From contig CADEFM010000015.1 of NCBI GenBank assembly GCA_902826605.1, forward strand, positions 81,123 to 145,122: a stretch of 64,000 nt of DNA, in the 5' to 3' direction. Positions 36,181 to 47,217 of this stretch are shown piece by piece. The translations under genes and the position numbers were made by a program. A model generated the notes under the pieces. That model searched no databases and was not told where the DNA came from. It saw nothing but the letters and a program-made list of their open reading frames with translations. Every line of letters starts with the position of its first letter. Position 1 is the first letter of the stretch. Source of the DNA: an uncultured Acidobacteriota bacterium. GTDB lineage: Bacteria > Acidobacteriota > Terriglobia > Bryobacterales > Bryobacteraceae.

Positions 36181-36972
36181 CTATCGAAGCTGTGTGCGAT
36201 CGTTCGGACGGTCATTCATCCGCACGCTGCCGCTCGTATATTGGTAGATACCCGATATCACCTGATTCTGGCGATTATCAATGAGGCAAGAGTAGGTGAG
36301 ATCCCTCGATTCGTTCCGCCGCCGCGCGCTGCCCCGACCCTGGATCGATTCTTGCCCCTGGTTCTGGCGCTGATAGCGCCCACGGTCGCGATTCTGATCC
36401 TGCGCTGGGCCCTGCCGGTTCGCGAAGCTTTCAAAGTCTATATAGGAGCCACGCCCGTTCTGCGCAACGAAACGCTGACGCACGGTATCCTGACACGCTC
36501 TTACATCGTCGAAGAATGGCGCGGGAGCGGTGGTGATGTCCGTATCCGCGGCCCAATTGACCTCAAAGGCATAATTGTCACCGCCACCTTGCGAGTCGTC
36601 AATTGAGATCATCGCCGTGTAATTATTCATGCGGCTTGGCTCTTGTGCAAGAGTTACGCGGGTGCGGCCGGCGGTTTGCCGGACCTGAAAATTGCGAACG
36701 GAATTGAAGGGGAGGGGCTGACTGCATTCGCTACCCTCATCACGGCCTTTGGAACCTTCGAGCGTCCGCACGAAGATGGTATCTCCACGCATGCGCACTT
36801 CGGCGCGGTTATCCACCCACACGCGGATCGCGCAGCGGCCTTCCCGTGCGCGAGCGTCCCAACCCGGGAGTTGACGTGCGCGTAACTGAATCTCACCTTG
36901 TCCAAACGCCGCGCTGCAAGTGACCACCGTAGCAGCGATCAAAACCAAGTGATGAAAATTGGGCCTAAACAT
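36181..36972 (-). CDS. Exported protein of unknown function
   Basis: A 263-aa protein with a signal peptide (HLVLIAATVVTCSAAFGQ). A first domain to about residue 150 is rich in Arg, Val and Thr. It is followed by an Arg/Gln/Gly-rich low-complexity region (about 190-225, DQNRDRGRYQRQNQGQESIQ) and a short C-terminal segment with YSCLIDNRQNQVISGIYQY. Four cysteines could form periplasmic disulfides. I recognise no family beyond similarity in style to other secreted acidobacterial proteins. It is monocistronic on the minus strand. Confidence 0.6.
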   Translation of the reverse strand: MFRPNFHHLVLIAATVVTCSAAFGQGEIQLRARQLPGWDARAREGRCAIRVWVDNRAEVRMRGDTIFVRTLEGSKGRDEGSECSQPLPFNSVRNFQVRQTAGRTRVTLAQEPSRMNNYTAMISIDDSQGGGDNYAFEVNWAADTDITTAPAPFFDDVRACQDTVRQRFVAQNGRGSYIDFESFANRQGPAQDQNRDRGRYQRQNQGQESIQGRGSARRRNESRDLTYSCLIDNRQNQVISGIYQYTSGSVRMNDRPNDRTQLR

Positions 36973-37009
36973 AGATCAACTTTTCCTTAATCTCGGTGGA
37001 AGGCGTGCC

Positions 37010-37159
37010 TTATATAGGCCGCCGCCCCTGAATGATACGAATGAGCACAACCACGACTGCCAACACCAGCAGAATGTGTATGAATCCAGACACGGTATAG
37101 GCGGTCGCTAGGCCCAGCGCCCACATGACCAACAGAATGACGGCAATGGTCCACAGCAT
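37010..37159 (-). CDS. Small two-helix membrane protein (lmo0937/DUF5670 type)
   Basis: A 49-codon gene (MLWTIAVILLVMWALGLA ... IIQGRRPI). It has two transmembrane helices at about 2-19 and 26-43, joined by a short YTVSG turn. This is the pattern of the lmo0937 family of tiny membrane proteins, often found near stress genes. ATG 37159 is preceded by AAGGAG a few bases upstream. Function is unknown. It diverges from the Gln-rich secreted protein gene across a region with a 12-bp palindrome. Confidence 0.75.
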   Translation of the reverse strand: MLWTIAVILLVMWALGLATAYTVSGFIHILLVLAVVVVLIRIIQGRRPI

Positions 37160-37271
37160 TGTGTTATCGCTCCTTGTTGCTGGTCAGGAAGGGCACGCCT
37201 GGGGCCGTTCAAAGCAAGCAATGTTCTAGGCAGGTGCGTAAGCAGAGACGTTTCCGGTGGTGGCCATCCGC

Positions 37272-37283
37272 GGTCACGTGACC
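37272..37283. promoter_or_regulatory. 12-bp palindrome in a divergent promoter region
   Basis: GGTCACGTGACC is a perfect palindrome about midway between the starts of the small membrane protein (37159, minus) and the Gln-rich secreted protein (37393, plus). The half-site GGTCA also makes the palindrome at 33503. A dimeric regulator could use it to control both genes. Confidence 0.4.
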
Positions 37284-37392
37284 GAATGTCGTCAGCGCGA
37301 TTTTGATCGAAGGATCGATCTCCGCTGTGACCACGCTGGGCTGTCTTGGCTGTACACGTGCGCACAAAAGAGCACGATAGGAGTCGGTCACA

Positions 37393-38100
37393 ATGAAATG
37401 CAGCAGGGTTAGCAGGACGGCCGCCGCTCTCATTTTCTTCGGAACCATGATACCCGCATACGCACAGCGTGACGGGCAGGGCGACAAGCGAGGCGGTCAG
37501 CGGGATAGGGAGCAAGGCAAGCAAGACAAGGGATCCTCCGATCAGCGCGCGCCAAAGGCGGAACAGCAGCAACGGCAACAGCCGCAGCAAGTCCAGCGGC
37601 AGGCGCAGCCTCCGCAACAGCAGCAGCGCGTTCAAACACAGCAACAGCGGTCTGAGCAGTCCCGCGGGAAGCAACAGCCACGGCGCTCAGAGCAGCAGGC
37701 TCGGACGTGGCAGCAACAGCGCGGATGGTCGCCGCCCAAGAGCGGCGCGTGGCAAGGGAATAGCACCTGGCAGCACACCCGCGCAAACCGTTGGTCTTCG
37801 GACCATCGCACGTGGGCACAACGCGGCGGCTACGGCGGATATTACATCCCGCAGGATCGCTTCAGTCTCAGCTTTGGAAGCAGCAATTTTTTCCGCATCC
37901 CCTCGCGACCTGTGATGTATTTGGGGTACCCGCGTTTCGAATACAGCGGATTTTCGTTCCTTATGCTGGATCCGTGGCCAGAATATTGGTCGGACAACTG
38001 GTATGACAGCAGCGACGTTTACATCGATTACGACGACGGCTACTATCTGTACAACCGCAGCTACCCGCAAGTGAGACTTGCCATCACGATTGCATTGTAG
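37393..38100 (+). CDS. Secreted Gln-rich protein
   Basis: A 235-aa exported protein with signal peptide TAAALIFFGTMIPAYAQ. Residues about 25-110 are low-complexity Gln/Arg/Pro/Ser (for example QQQRQQPQQVQRQAQPP). The C-terminal half is rich in Tyr, Trp, Ser and Asp (WPEYWSDNWYDSSDVYIDYDDGYYLYNR). Proteins with this layout are common in acidobacterial genomes and are probably disordered envelope or surface proteins. No enzyme motif is present. Positively charged repeats followed by an acidic aromatic tail suggest self-association. Confidence 0.65.
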   Translation: MKCSRVSRTAAALIFFGTMIPAYAQRDGQGDKRGGQRDREQGKQDKGSSDQRAPKAEQQQRQQPQQVQRQAQPPQQQQRVQTQQQRSEQSRGKQQPRRSEQQARTWQQQRGWSPPKSGAWQGNSTWQHTRANRWSSDHRTWAQRGGYGGYYIPQDRFSLSFGSSNFFRIPSRPVMYLGYPRFEYSGFSFLMLDPWPEYWSDNWYDSSDVYIDYDDGYYLYNRSYPQVRLAITIAL

Positions 38101-38355
38101 CGGCCACTTGGCGGGCGGCGCGCCGGATCTGTATGCAGGCCGATGATCAGGCCGATAAATTCCTAAAGAATGGCCGACTTCGATGGAGGCGGGGAAGAGG
38201 ATGCCGTCGGTATTTCTTCATTGCCCCTGTATGCATTAGCGCGCTATGTGCCGGCAGATCGGGGGACGCTTCCACGAACCAAAAACGGTGGCGCCGAGAG
38301 AGGCAAGCCTGCGCATGCCCCCAGGATACTTCCTTCCAACGCTTCTTACGCCGCG

Positions 38356-40800
<2,445 letters not shown>

Positions 40801-40954
40801 TCGGAACAAACCTCCAATGGGAGAGCGAGAAAAAGATGGGCCGCCAAATCAGCATGGCCCGGCGCAACGGGGCCTGGACGACAGCCGCCGCTTGCTCACG
40901 TCAGCATAGCGCGAAGTGCGGTGCAGCCGCAAGCCTGAAAAAACGCAAAAAGGC

Positions 40955-42148
40955 CTAGATCACCTGTAGGATCAAGCACTTCAGGTAATGGGTCTCGGGT
41001 ACTGTGAGTAGTATGGGATGGTCGGCGGCTTGCGTTCGCCGCTCCAGTACGCGCAGAGTTTTGCCAGCGTCAAGGGCGGCTTCGGCGACGATTTGGAACA
41101 GCGCCGCTTCGCTCATGTGGTGGGAACAAGAGCATGTGACCAGCACGCCCCCAGAATCGAGCATCCGGAGCGCGCGCAGGTTGATCTCCTTGTAGCCGCG
41201 CGCGGCGTCTTCCACATCGCGGCGCGATTTGGCGAACGCGGGCGGGTCCAGGATCACCATGGAGTATCGGCGCTCGATGCCAGAGAGAAATTCGAACAGG
41301 TCCGCCTTCCGCCACTGGATATTGGCGATGCGGTTAGTCTGCGCGTTGGCCTTCGCCGTTTCCAGCGCGTGCGCCGAGGAATCGACCGCCTCCACGAATT
41401 CGGCCTTGCGGGCCGCGTGCAGGGCGAAGCCACCCGTTGACGTGAAGCAATCGAGCACCCTCCCGCGCGCCCACCGTGCCACGGCGACATAGTTTTCGCG
41501 CTGGTCCAGATAGACGCCCGTCTTTTGCCCATGAAGCAGATCCGCTTCGAGCTTCAGGGCGTTCATTTCGATGTGTACGCGTTCCGGAATCTCACCCGCC
41601 AGCGTCACCACTTCCTGCGCGAGTCCCTCGAGCTTGCGCACACTGGCATCGTTGCGCGCCAGAATTCCAGACGGCGCGAGCAGTTCCGCCAAGCAATGCG
41701 CGATCAAATCGCGTGCGCGATCCATGCCTTGCGTGAGCGTCTGCATCACCAGGTAGGAGCCGTACCGATCCACGATCAGGCCGGGAAGCAAATCACCTTC
41801 GGAGAACACCAGGCGGCAGGCGGTGGCCTGCTCTACCACTTGCTCACGATACGCGGCCGCCGCTGTAAGCCGTTTTAGAAAAAAAGTCTTGTCGACGGGC
41901 TCCCGCCCCAACATGCGCAGCGTGATCTGCGAAGTTGAGCTAAAGTGCGCGTTGGCCACCACTTTGCCGCGCGGATCCACAACCGCAACGGCATCGCCCG
42001 GCAGCGCTTCGCCGCGATCCACCACATCACTGGCAAAAATCCACGGATGCCCGCTGGCAGCGCGGTCGGCCCCTTTCCGATTGACGGAAACGCGTGCCTG
42101 CTTCACTGGTTCATTGGAGAGAGTACTTCGGGCGCTGTCCAAAGTCAC
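40955..42148 (-). CDS. Class I SAM-dependent rRNA large-subunit methyltransferase (RlmI-like)
   Basis: A 397-aa protein with an N-terminal PUA domain (ARVSVNRKGADRAASGHPWIFASDV) and a C-terminal Rossmann methyltransferase. Motif I is in RVLDCFTSTGGFALHAA, and the catalytic-loop motif is MVILDPPAFAKS. A conserved CSCSHHM segment follows. The family methylates a cytosine C5 of 23S rRNA (m5C1962 in E. coli). GTG 42148 overlaps the GerW stop as GTGA and gives the standard length of about 396 aa; upstream in-frame extension would lie inside the GerW gene. Confidence 0.87.
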   Translation of the reverse strand: MTLDSARSTLSNEPVKQARVSVNRKGADRAASGHPWIFASDVVDRGEALPGDAVAVVDPRGKVVANAHFSSTSQITLRMLGREPVDKTFFLKRLTAAAAYREQVVEQATACRLVFSEGDLLPGLIVDRYGSYLVMQTLTQGMDRARDLIAHCLAELLAPSGILARNDASVRKLEGLAQEVVTLAGEIPERVHIEMNALKLEADLLHGQKTGVYLDQRENYVAVARWARGRVLDCFTSTGGFALHAARKAEFVEAVDSSAHALETAKANAQTNRIANIQWRKADLFEFLSGIERRYSMVILDPPAFAKSRRDVEDAARGYKEINLRALRMLDSGGVLVTCSCSHHMSEAALFQIVAEAALDAGKTLRVLERRTQAADHPILLTVPETHYLKCLILQVI

Positions 42149-42501
42149 TTCCTGCGCCTGCCCAAGATGAAAGCGCCTGCCGCCACGCCCGCCGCGAACG
42201 CGCCGCCGATCCACCATATATCCGGAAAGGGTATAAAACGAGTGCTGTTCGCCGTGATCTCCAGCGCCCCCGCAGGAAATGCCCTCACTCCTCCACCTCC
42301 GCCACCGCCTTCGCCTTGCCTGCCCACTGGATCGGCCTTCCCGTGACCGGCTCCGAAGCCGCCTCCGAAGCCATAGGCGATCTTGGCGACCGGAACCACG
42401 ATTTTGCCTTCCACTTGAATAGGTTCCCCGAACACGGATTTCACGGTGGCGCTGGAGCCTAGTGATTCACCGATCTGATGAAGAATATCAGTTGCTCCCA
42501 T
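42145..42501 (-). CDS. GerW-family (YtfJ-like) protein
   Basis: A 118-aa protein of the GerW/YtfJ family: MGATDILHQIGESLGSSATVKSVFGEPI, then IVPVAKIAYGFGGGFGAG, a run of eight glycines, and a C-terminal hydrophobic helix (GGAFAAGVAAGAFILG). In Bacillus such proteins act in spore germination; in Gram-negative bacteria the role is unknown. ATG 42501 has GAAGGGAAA just upstream. Its stop overlaps the start of the RlmI-like gene. Confidence 0.8.
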   Translation of the reverse strand: MGATDILHQIGESLGSSATVKSVFGEPIQVEGKIVVPVAKIAYGFGGGFGAGHGKADPVGRQGEGGGGGGGVRAFPAGALEITANSTRFIPFPDIWWIGGAFAAGVAAGAFILGRRRK

Positions 42502-42721
42502 AATGATTTCCCTTCCCGCGCGTCCGCACCAACTCCAAAAGCAATCCCATCCGCAACCGGGACAATTCGTGGGTAGCTGGCGGGACGATTGCGGTAACGC
42601 GGCGCCACACCGTTTGCCGCGGCTTGAAGATAGCACGTACGGCTCAGATCGGGCAAACTGGCACACCCAGAAAAGCAGTGCCACGGTGTAAACTAGAACC
42701 CAACCCAAAGGAGATCCTCTC

Positions 42722-43480
42722 ATGAGAACCCTTGTTCCCGCCTTGCTGACCGGCGCAGTTTGTTTATGGTTCTCCACGCCAGCGCCCGCGCAGACCCCAG
42801 TTCTTCGTGTTCTTGCAGGCAATGGCGTGAAGTACGTGCTGAACGATGTGCGTGCGGAGGCGGAACGCGCCGTCGGCCGCCCAATGAGTATCGATTACAG
42901 TACTTCCGTTACTTTGAAAAAGAGGATCGAGGCAGGCGAACCATTTGACGTCACCATCATCGCGACCGACTCCATTGCGGATTTAACGAAGCAAGGGAAG
43001 ACCGCCTCCGGTGGACAAGGCGTCGCGCGCGCCGGAGTCGGATTAGGTGCGCGGGCCGGCACTCCCAAAGTGAACATAGCAACCCCCGATGCCTTCAAGC
43101 AGGCAATGCTCAAGGCCAAGTCCGTCGCCCTCACCGTGGATGGAGCTAGCCGTTCCACGACTGAAAAAGCATTTGAACGCATGGGGATCATGGATGCCAT
43201 GCGTCCCAAGATCAAGATGTATCCGGCCGGCCGTGCGCCCGAAGGCGTAGCCAACGGCGAGGCGGAATACATTCTCACACTGATCAGTGAGATCGCGCCT
43301 GTGAAAGGCCTCCAATTCATGGGTCCCTTGCCTTCCGGCTTCCAGCAATACACCACCATGGCGGCTGCTGTCAGCACGAACTCCAAGAACTCGGCCGCGG
43401 CGAAGGCATTGCTCGAGTTTCTGAAGGGACCTGCGACCACTCAAGCCATCAAGAAGAACGGGATGGAACGGGCGGAATAG
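42722..43480 (+). CDS. ModA-like periplasmic substrate-binding protein
   Basis: A 252-aa exported protein with signal peptide TLVPALLTGAVCLWFSTPAPAQ and a type II periplasmic binding fold like molybdate-binding ModA (LRVLAGNGVKYVLNDV, EAGEPFDVTIIATDSIADL, GARAGTPKVNIATPDAFKQAML). In ModA the first loop binds the oxyanion through Ser residues; here it is NGVKY, so the ligand may differ. No permease or ATPase gene is beside it, so it is an orphan binding protein. The start is ATG 42722 after AAAGGAG. Confidence 0.75.
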   Translation: MRTLVPALLTGAVCLWFSTPAPAQTPVLRVLAGNGVKYVLNDVRAEAERAVGRPMSIDYSTSVTLKKRIEAGEPFDVTIIATDSIADLTKQGKTASGGQGVARAGVGLGARAGTPKVNIATPDAFKQAMLKAKSVALTVDGASRSTTEKAFERMGIMDAMRPKIKMYPAGRAPEGVANGEAEYILTLISEIAPVKGLQFMGPLPSGFQQYTTMAAAVSTNSKNSAAAKALLEFLKGPATTQAIKKNGMERAE

Positions 43481-43481
43481 A

Positions 43482-45137
43482 CTATCGTCCCGAACGTTCG
43501 ATCCACTGCGCGAATTCGCTCCACGGAGCAGTGCGTCCGTGAATTGGCACGATCGTGGTGACGTCCAGTCCCAGTCGCTTCACATGATTGTAGAAGCTCT
43601 TATTCGCGGCGCTCGGAGCAGCGGGCAGTGATTCGCCCTGTGCTGGAGGATCGAAAAGATCCCCTTCGATCGCGATTTTTTCCTGCGGCAGATATGCCAT
43701 CAGCATGCCCTCCGCGTGCGCCAGGGGCTGCACGTATGTGATCTGCATGGTGCGGCGGCCATCTGTCAGCGTGTAGTTTTCTCGAATGGCTTCGTATTGA
43801 TAACCCTCGGCGACTTCAGTGGGCGGCCACAGGCTCATCATGTCCGGCTCCAGCGTCCGCGCGGCGTAATTTAGAACATCGTGCACATAGAAATCGTAGT
43901 TCTTCACATGCGTGATGATCGTCGCGCCAATGTGCATGTACGTGCGGAGCCCTCCTATGTGATCGAAGTGCTGGTGGGTGTTCACCAAAAAGCGAATTGA
44001 CTTGTTGGGGATTAGCTTCGTGATCTCTTCGATCACCGCCAGATTGCGCTGCTCGTTCAGCGGCGCTTCCACCACGGCGATGTAGTCTTTGAACTCCACC
44101 GCCACGCTGTTGTGAGACGCGCCACCCATCAAGTACACGCCGTCGGCCAGCCGCTGCGGTTGCACCCGCACCGGGAACGTGGCTTGCCGTACCGCATCGG
44201 GAACCGGCAGCGGATCTGGGCACACATTCGCTTTCACGTCCGGGATGTTGCCGCCGAATCCGTTGTGTCCCGCAGTCACGTTCTGCGCCCCGAAGTTGTC
44301 GTCAAAGCCGTCATGGTGATGCCAGGTTGTGGGGAAGCGAACTCCATTGCCCGCGTCGACGTAGCGGTCGTTGGTGAACTCATGCTCATAGTTCATGTCG
44401 CCCAGCACCGGATCGGGCACGGAGGTGTGAATACGCTGCAGCATGTTCTCTTTGTTAATCGTCGCGTCCACGCGGTATTTGCCGAGCACAGTGATGGAGA
44501 CAACCGTCACCTTCTCGGGAATCGTCGTGTTTCCGTCGCGGCCGGATTCGCCGAGTTCCCACCGCCAAACCGCCCTGGGATTCGCGCCCGGCAGCTTGGC
44601 GGCTTTTAGGAAGCCGTGCGGGTTGATCCACAGATCCAACTGCCAGCGCTCGGCGTCGTCGGGCGGCGCGGCGACAGGGGAACCTCCCGCGCCGTCGATG
44701 TGCCATGCGACCTTGCCGTTCACCGCGAACGTTTGGTGCGGATTGCGCTGCAGGGGCGTGCCATCTTTCCAGCCTGAGCCGTATTTCCAGGACGCGGGAG
44801 CCAGTCCCGGCTTGCGGTCGAACTCCTCCTTCATCGTCTGGTTCTCCCAGTTCATGACGCGCGTGTAGTTGGCGAGCGAATCGATGCGCGGCCAGTCCAC
44901 ATTCACGCCCGATTCGCGCTGCTGTCCGACGGCGCCTGCGTAGCCCGTGCCGGAAATGGTCACGCAGCGAAGATTGTCCGTGCCAATCGCTTTCGCGGCG
45001 GCTTGCAGGACGGGTTGCGGATCGACCCATCCCGGCGCGAATTGCGCCATCGCCAGGGCGCTTCCGAGCGTCGCTGTCATCAGTACGGCCCACCCGCGGT
45101 GCGCCAACGCGCGTTGTATCGTGATGCGGTGAATCAT
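43482..45137 (-). CDS. Secreted MBL-fold metallohydrolase
   Basis: A 551-aa exported protein with signal peptide (GWAVLMTATLGSALAMAQ). Residues about 30-290 form a beta-rich N-terminal domain. The metallo-beta-lactamase fold starts near 320 with YLMGGASHNSVAVEF. The zinc motif is NTHQHFDHIGG (about 384-394), with further ligand candidates in QPLAHAEGML, EGDLFDP and PIHGR. The reaction is unknown. The stop lies next to that of the ModA-like gene, and it diverges from hyuA across 41 bases. Confidence 0.82.
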   Translation of the reverse strand: MIHRITIQRALAHRGWAVLMTATLGSALAMAQFAPGWVDPQPVLQAAAKAIGTDNLRCVTISGTGYAGAVGQQRESGVNVDWPRIDSLANYTRVMNWENQTMKEEFDRKPGLAPASWKYGSGWKDGTPLQRNPHQTFAVNGKVAWHIDGAGGSPVAAPPDDAERWQLDLWINPHGFLKAAKLPGANPRAVWRWELGESGRDGNTTIPEKVTVVSITVLGKYRVDATINKENMLQRIHTSVPDPVLGDMNYEHEFTNDRYVDAGNGVRFPTTWHHHDGFDDNFGAQNVTAGHNGFGGNIPDVKANVCPDPLPVPDAVRQATFPVRVQPQRLADGVYLMGGASHNSVAVEFKDYIAVVEAPLNEQRNLAVIEEITKLIPNKSIRFLVNTHQHFDHIGGLRTYMHIGATIITHVKNYDFYVHDVLNYAARTLEPDMMSLWPPTEVAEGYQYEAIRENYTLTDGRRTMQITYVQPLAHAEGMLMAYLPQEKIAIEGDLFDPPAQGESLPAAPSAANKSFYNHVKRLGLDVTTIVPIHGRTAPWSEFAQWIERSGR

Positions 45138-45178
45138 GTTGCCTCCTGCCTAGCCAACCATGCTAGCATCGGGACAAT

Positions 45179-47098
45179 ATGCAGCGCCTGCGCATCGGGG
45201 TCGACGCCGGCGGCACCTTCACCGATTTCGTCGCGCTGCATCCCAGCGGGCGGGTCGAAACGTTCAAGCTGCGCTCGAATCCGCGCAATCCCGCGCAAGT
45301 GATTCTAGAGGGACTCGCCCGCCTTGCCCCCGCCGCGGACGTGGTGCACGGCTCCACCGTGGCCACCAACGCGTTGCTGGAACGCAAGGGCGCGCGCACG
45401 GCTTTCGTCACCACAGCCGGTTTCGAGGACTTGCTGGAGATCGGACGCCAGAACCGGGCTGAACTCTACAACCTGACTCCCGCCCCGCGCCGTTTGCTGG
45501 CGGATCGCGAACTGTGTTTCGGCGTCAAGGAGCGAGCGTATTTCGATGGGACCGTCGCAACCCACCCCGCGGCTGCCGAGTTGCAGCGGCTGGCTTCAAA
45601 ACTGAAGCGCGCGGACGTTCGGTCGGTGGCGATCTGCTTTCTGCATGCCTATCAAAACGCCGCGAACGAAAGGACAGTGGCCGCGGCGCTTCGCGAACAC
45701 AGTGGTCTCTATGTATGCACGTCTCATCAGATCAGTCCGGAATTTCGCGAATATGAACGCGGATCCACCACCTTCGTCAACGCGTATGTCGGCCCGTTGA
45801 TGCAGGCATATCTGGAGGAATTGAGGCGCGCGCGCGGTTATCGCATTTCCATTATGCAATCCAACGGCGGCTTTCTTTCGGCGAAGCACGCCGCCAGGCA
45901 GGCGGTGCGGACCGTTCTTTCCGGACCCGCCGGAGGCGTAGTGGGGGCAGCGGCCTGTGCGCGCGCTAGTGGGTTTACGCGGATGCTGGGTTTCGATATG
46001 GGCGGCACTTCCACCGACGTCAGCCTGTGCGACGGCGCGCCGCGCGAAACCACCGAAGCCATGGTGGATGGGTTTCCCATCCGCGTGCCGATGCTCGACA
46101 TACACACCGTGGGCGCGGGCGGCGGGTCCATTGCGCGCGTGGATGCAGGCGGATTGTTGCGCGTCGGGCCGGAAAGCGCAGGCGCGGACCCCGGCCCCGC
46201 TTGTTATGGCGCGGGCACGCTGGCAACCGTCACCGATGCGCAGGTCGTGCTGGGCAGAATCAGCGCGGCACAATTATTGGGCGGCGCGATGAACATCGAC
46301 GTAGCCCGCGCGGAAGCCGCCGTGGATCGTATTGCCCGGACGCTGAAGCTTACGCGGACGGCAGCCGCCGCGGGCATCCTGCGGGTGGCCAACGCGAACA
46401 TGGAGCGCGCCATTCGTGCCGTCTCCATTGAGCGCGGGCACGATCCCCACGATTTCGCCCTGCTGGCCTTCGGCGGCGGCGGCGGACTGCATGCATGCGA
46501 GATCGCCGCTGAACTGGGCATCCGCACGGTAATAGTACCGGAACACGCCGGCGTGCTCTCCGCATTGGGGATGTTGAGCTCGGACGCGGTGCGCGACTAC
46601 GGCGCGGGCGCGTTGGGCCGCTCGGATCTCGAAGAGCGTTTCGCGGTCCTGGAGCGCCGGGCAAACCACGAAGCTTCTGGTGCGACCCTGGAACGCACCG
46701 CCGATCTTCGCTACAAGGGCCAGAGCTACGAAATCAACGTGCCCTGGAATCCGCGTGATCCCGCTGCGGCGTTTCACCGCGAGCATGAGCGCGTCTACGG
46801 TTACGCCACACCGAAGCGCGCGGTGGAAGTAGTCATGCTGCGCGTCCGCGCCCGCCATGCACTGCCCAAGCCGGCCCTTCGCCGGACTGGGTCGACAACA
46901 CTGCCCGGCCAGCCCGAAACGCGGCGCGTGTGGTGCCGCGGCACGTGGAAGATTTTGCCCGCGCTGGTGCGCGCACAAGTCAGATCCAGGCGAACCCCCG
47001 GCCCGGCGTTAGTGCTCGATTACGGCTCCACGACACTGGTCATGCCCGGCTGGACCTATCACAGCGACGCGGCCGGAAACCTCATCATTGAGAGCTAG
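45179..47098 (+). CDS. Hydantoinase/oxoprolinase family protein (HyuA)
   Basis: A 639-aa cytoplasmic ATP-dependent ring-opening enzyme. The N-terminal GVDAGGTFTDFVAL and the central LGFDMGGTSTDVSLCDG are the phosphate-binding loops of the acetate-kinase/actin-like fold. GAGGGSIARVDAGG and HDPHDFALLAFGGGGGLHA are further signatures. Such proteins act on N-methylhydantoin, 5-oxoproline or similar, or carboxylate ketones, usually with a HyuB partner. None is next to it, so this is an orphan. The gene ends inside the first unit of a triple 15-bp repeat. Confidence 0.88.
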   Translation: MQRLRIGVDAGGTFTDFVALHPSGRVETFKLRSNPRNPAQVILEGLARLAPAADVVHGSTVATNALLERKGARTAFVTTAGFEDLLEIGRQNRAELYNLTPAPRRLLADRELCFGVKERAYFDGTVATHPAAAELQRLASKLKRADVRSVAICFLHAYQNAANERTVAAALREHSGLYVCTSHQISPEFREYERGSTTFVNAYVGPLMQAYLEELRRARGYRISIMQSNGGFLSAKHAARQAVRTVLSGPAGGVVGAAACARASGFTRMLGFDMGGTSTDVSLCDGAPRETTEAMVDGFPIRVPMLDIHTVGAGGGSIARVDAGGLLRVGPESAGADPGPACYGAGTLATVTDAQVVLGRISAAQLLGGAMNIDVARAEAAVDRIARTLKLTRTAAAAGILRVANANMERAIRAVSIERGHDPHDFALLAFGGGGGLHACEIAAELGIRTVIVPEHAGVLSALGMLSSDAVRDYGAGALGRSDLEERFAVLERRANHEASGATLERTADLRYKGQSYEINVPWNPRDPAAAFHREHERVYGYATPKRAVEVVMLRVRARHALPKPALRRTGSTTLPGQPETRRVWCRGTWKILPALVRAQVRSRRTPGPALVLDYGSTTLVMPGWTYHSDAAGNLIIES

Positions 47099-47135
47099 CG
47101 GACGGAGAGCTAGCGGGCGGAGAGCTAGCGGGTGC
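47091..47135. repeat. Three tandem copies of a 15-bp unit at the hyuA stop codon
   Basis: Units 47091-47105, 47106-47120 and 47121-47135 share AGAGCTAGCGG(A/G)(C/T)G(G/C). Each unit contains TAG in the hyuA frame, so the first unit supplies the gene's stop and the next two repeat it. Replication slippage is the likely origin. Confidence 0.85.
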
Positions 47136-47217
47136 GCAGGAAGCAAGCCCCTCTTTATCGGCGAGGCCCGCACGTACAATGGAGTAGCCCAGGCATGAGA
47201 TAGCGGCCCCGCGAGAA

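Noticed and set aside
47091..47135. Possible start of a CRISPR-like array
   Set aside because: Only three contiguous 15-bp units with no spacers and no cas genes; a simple tandem repeat.
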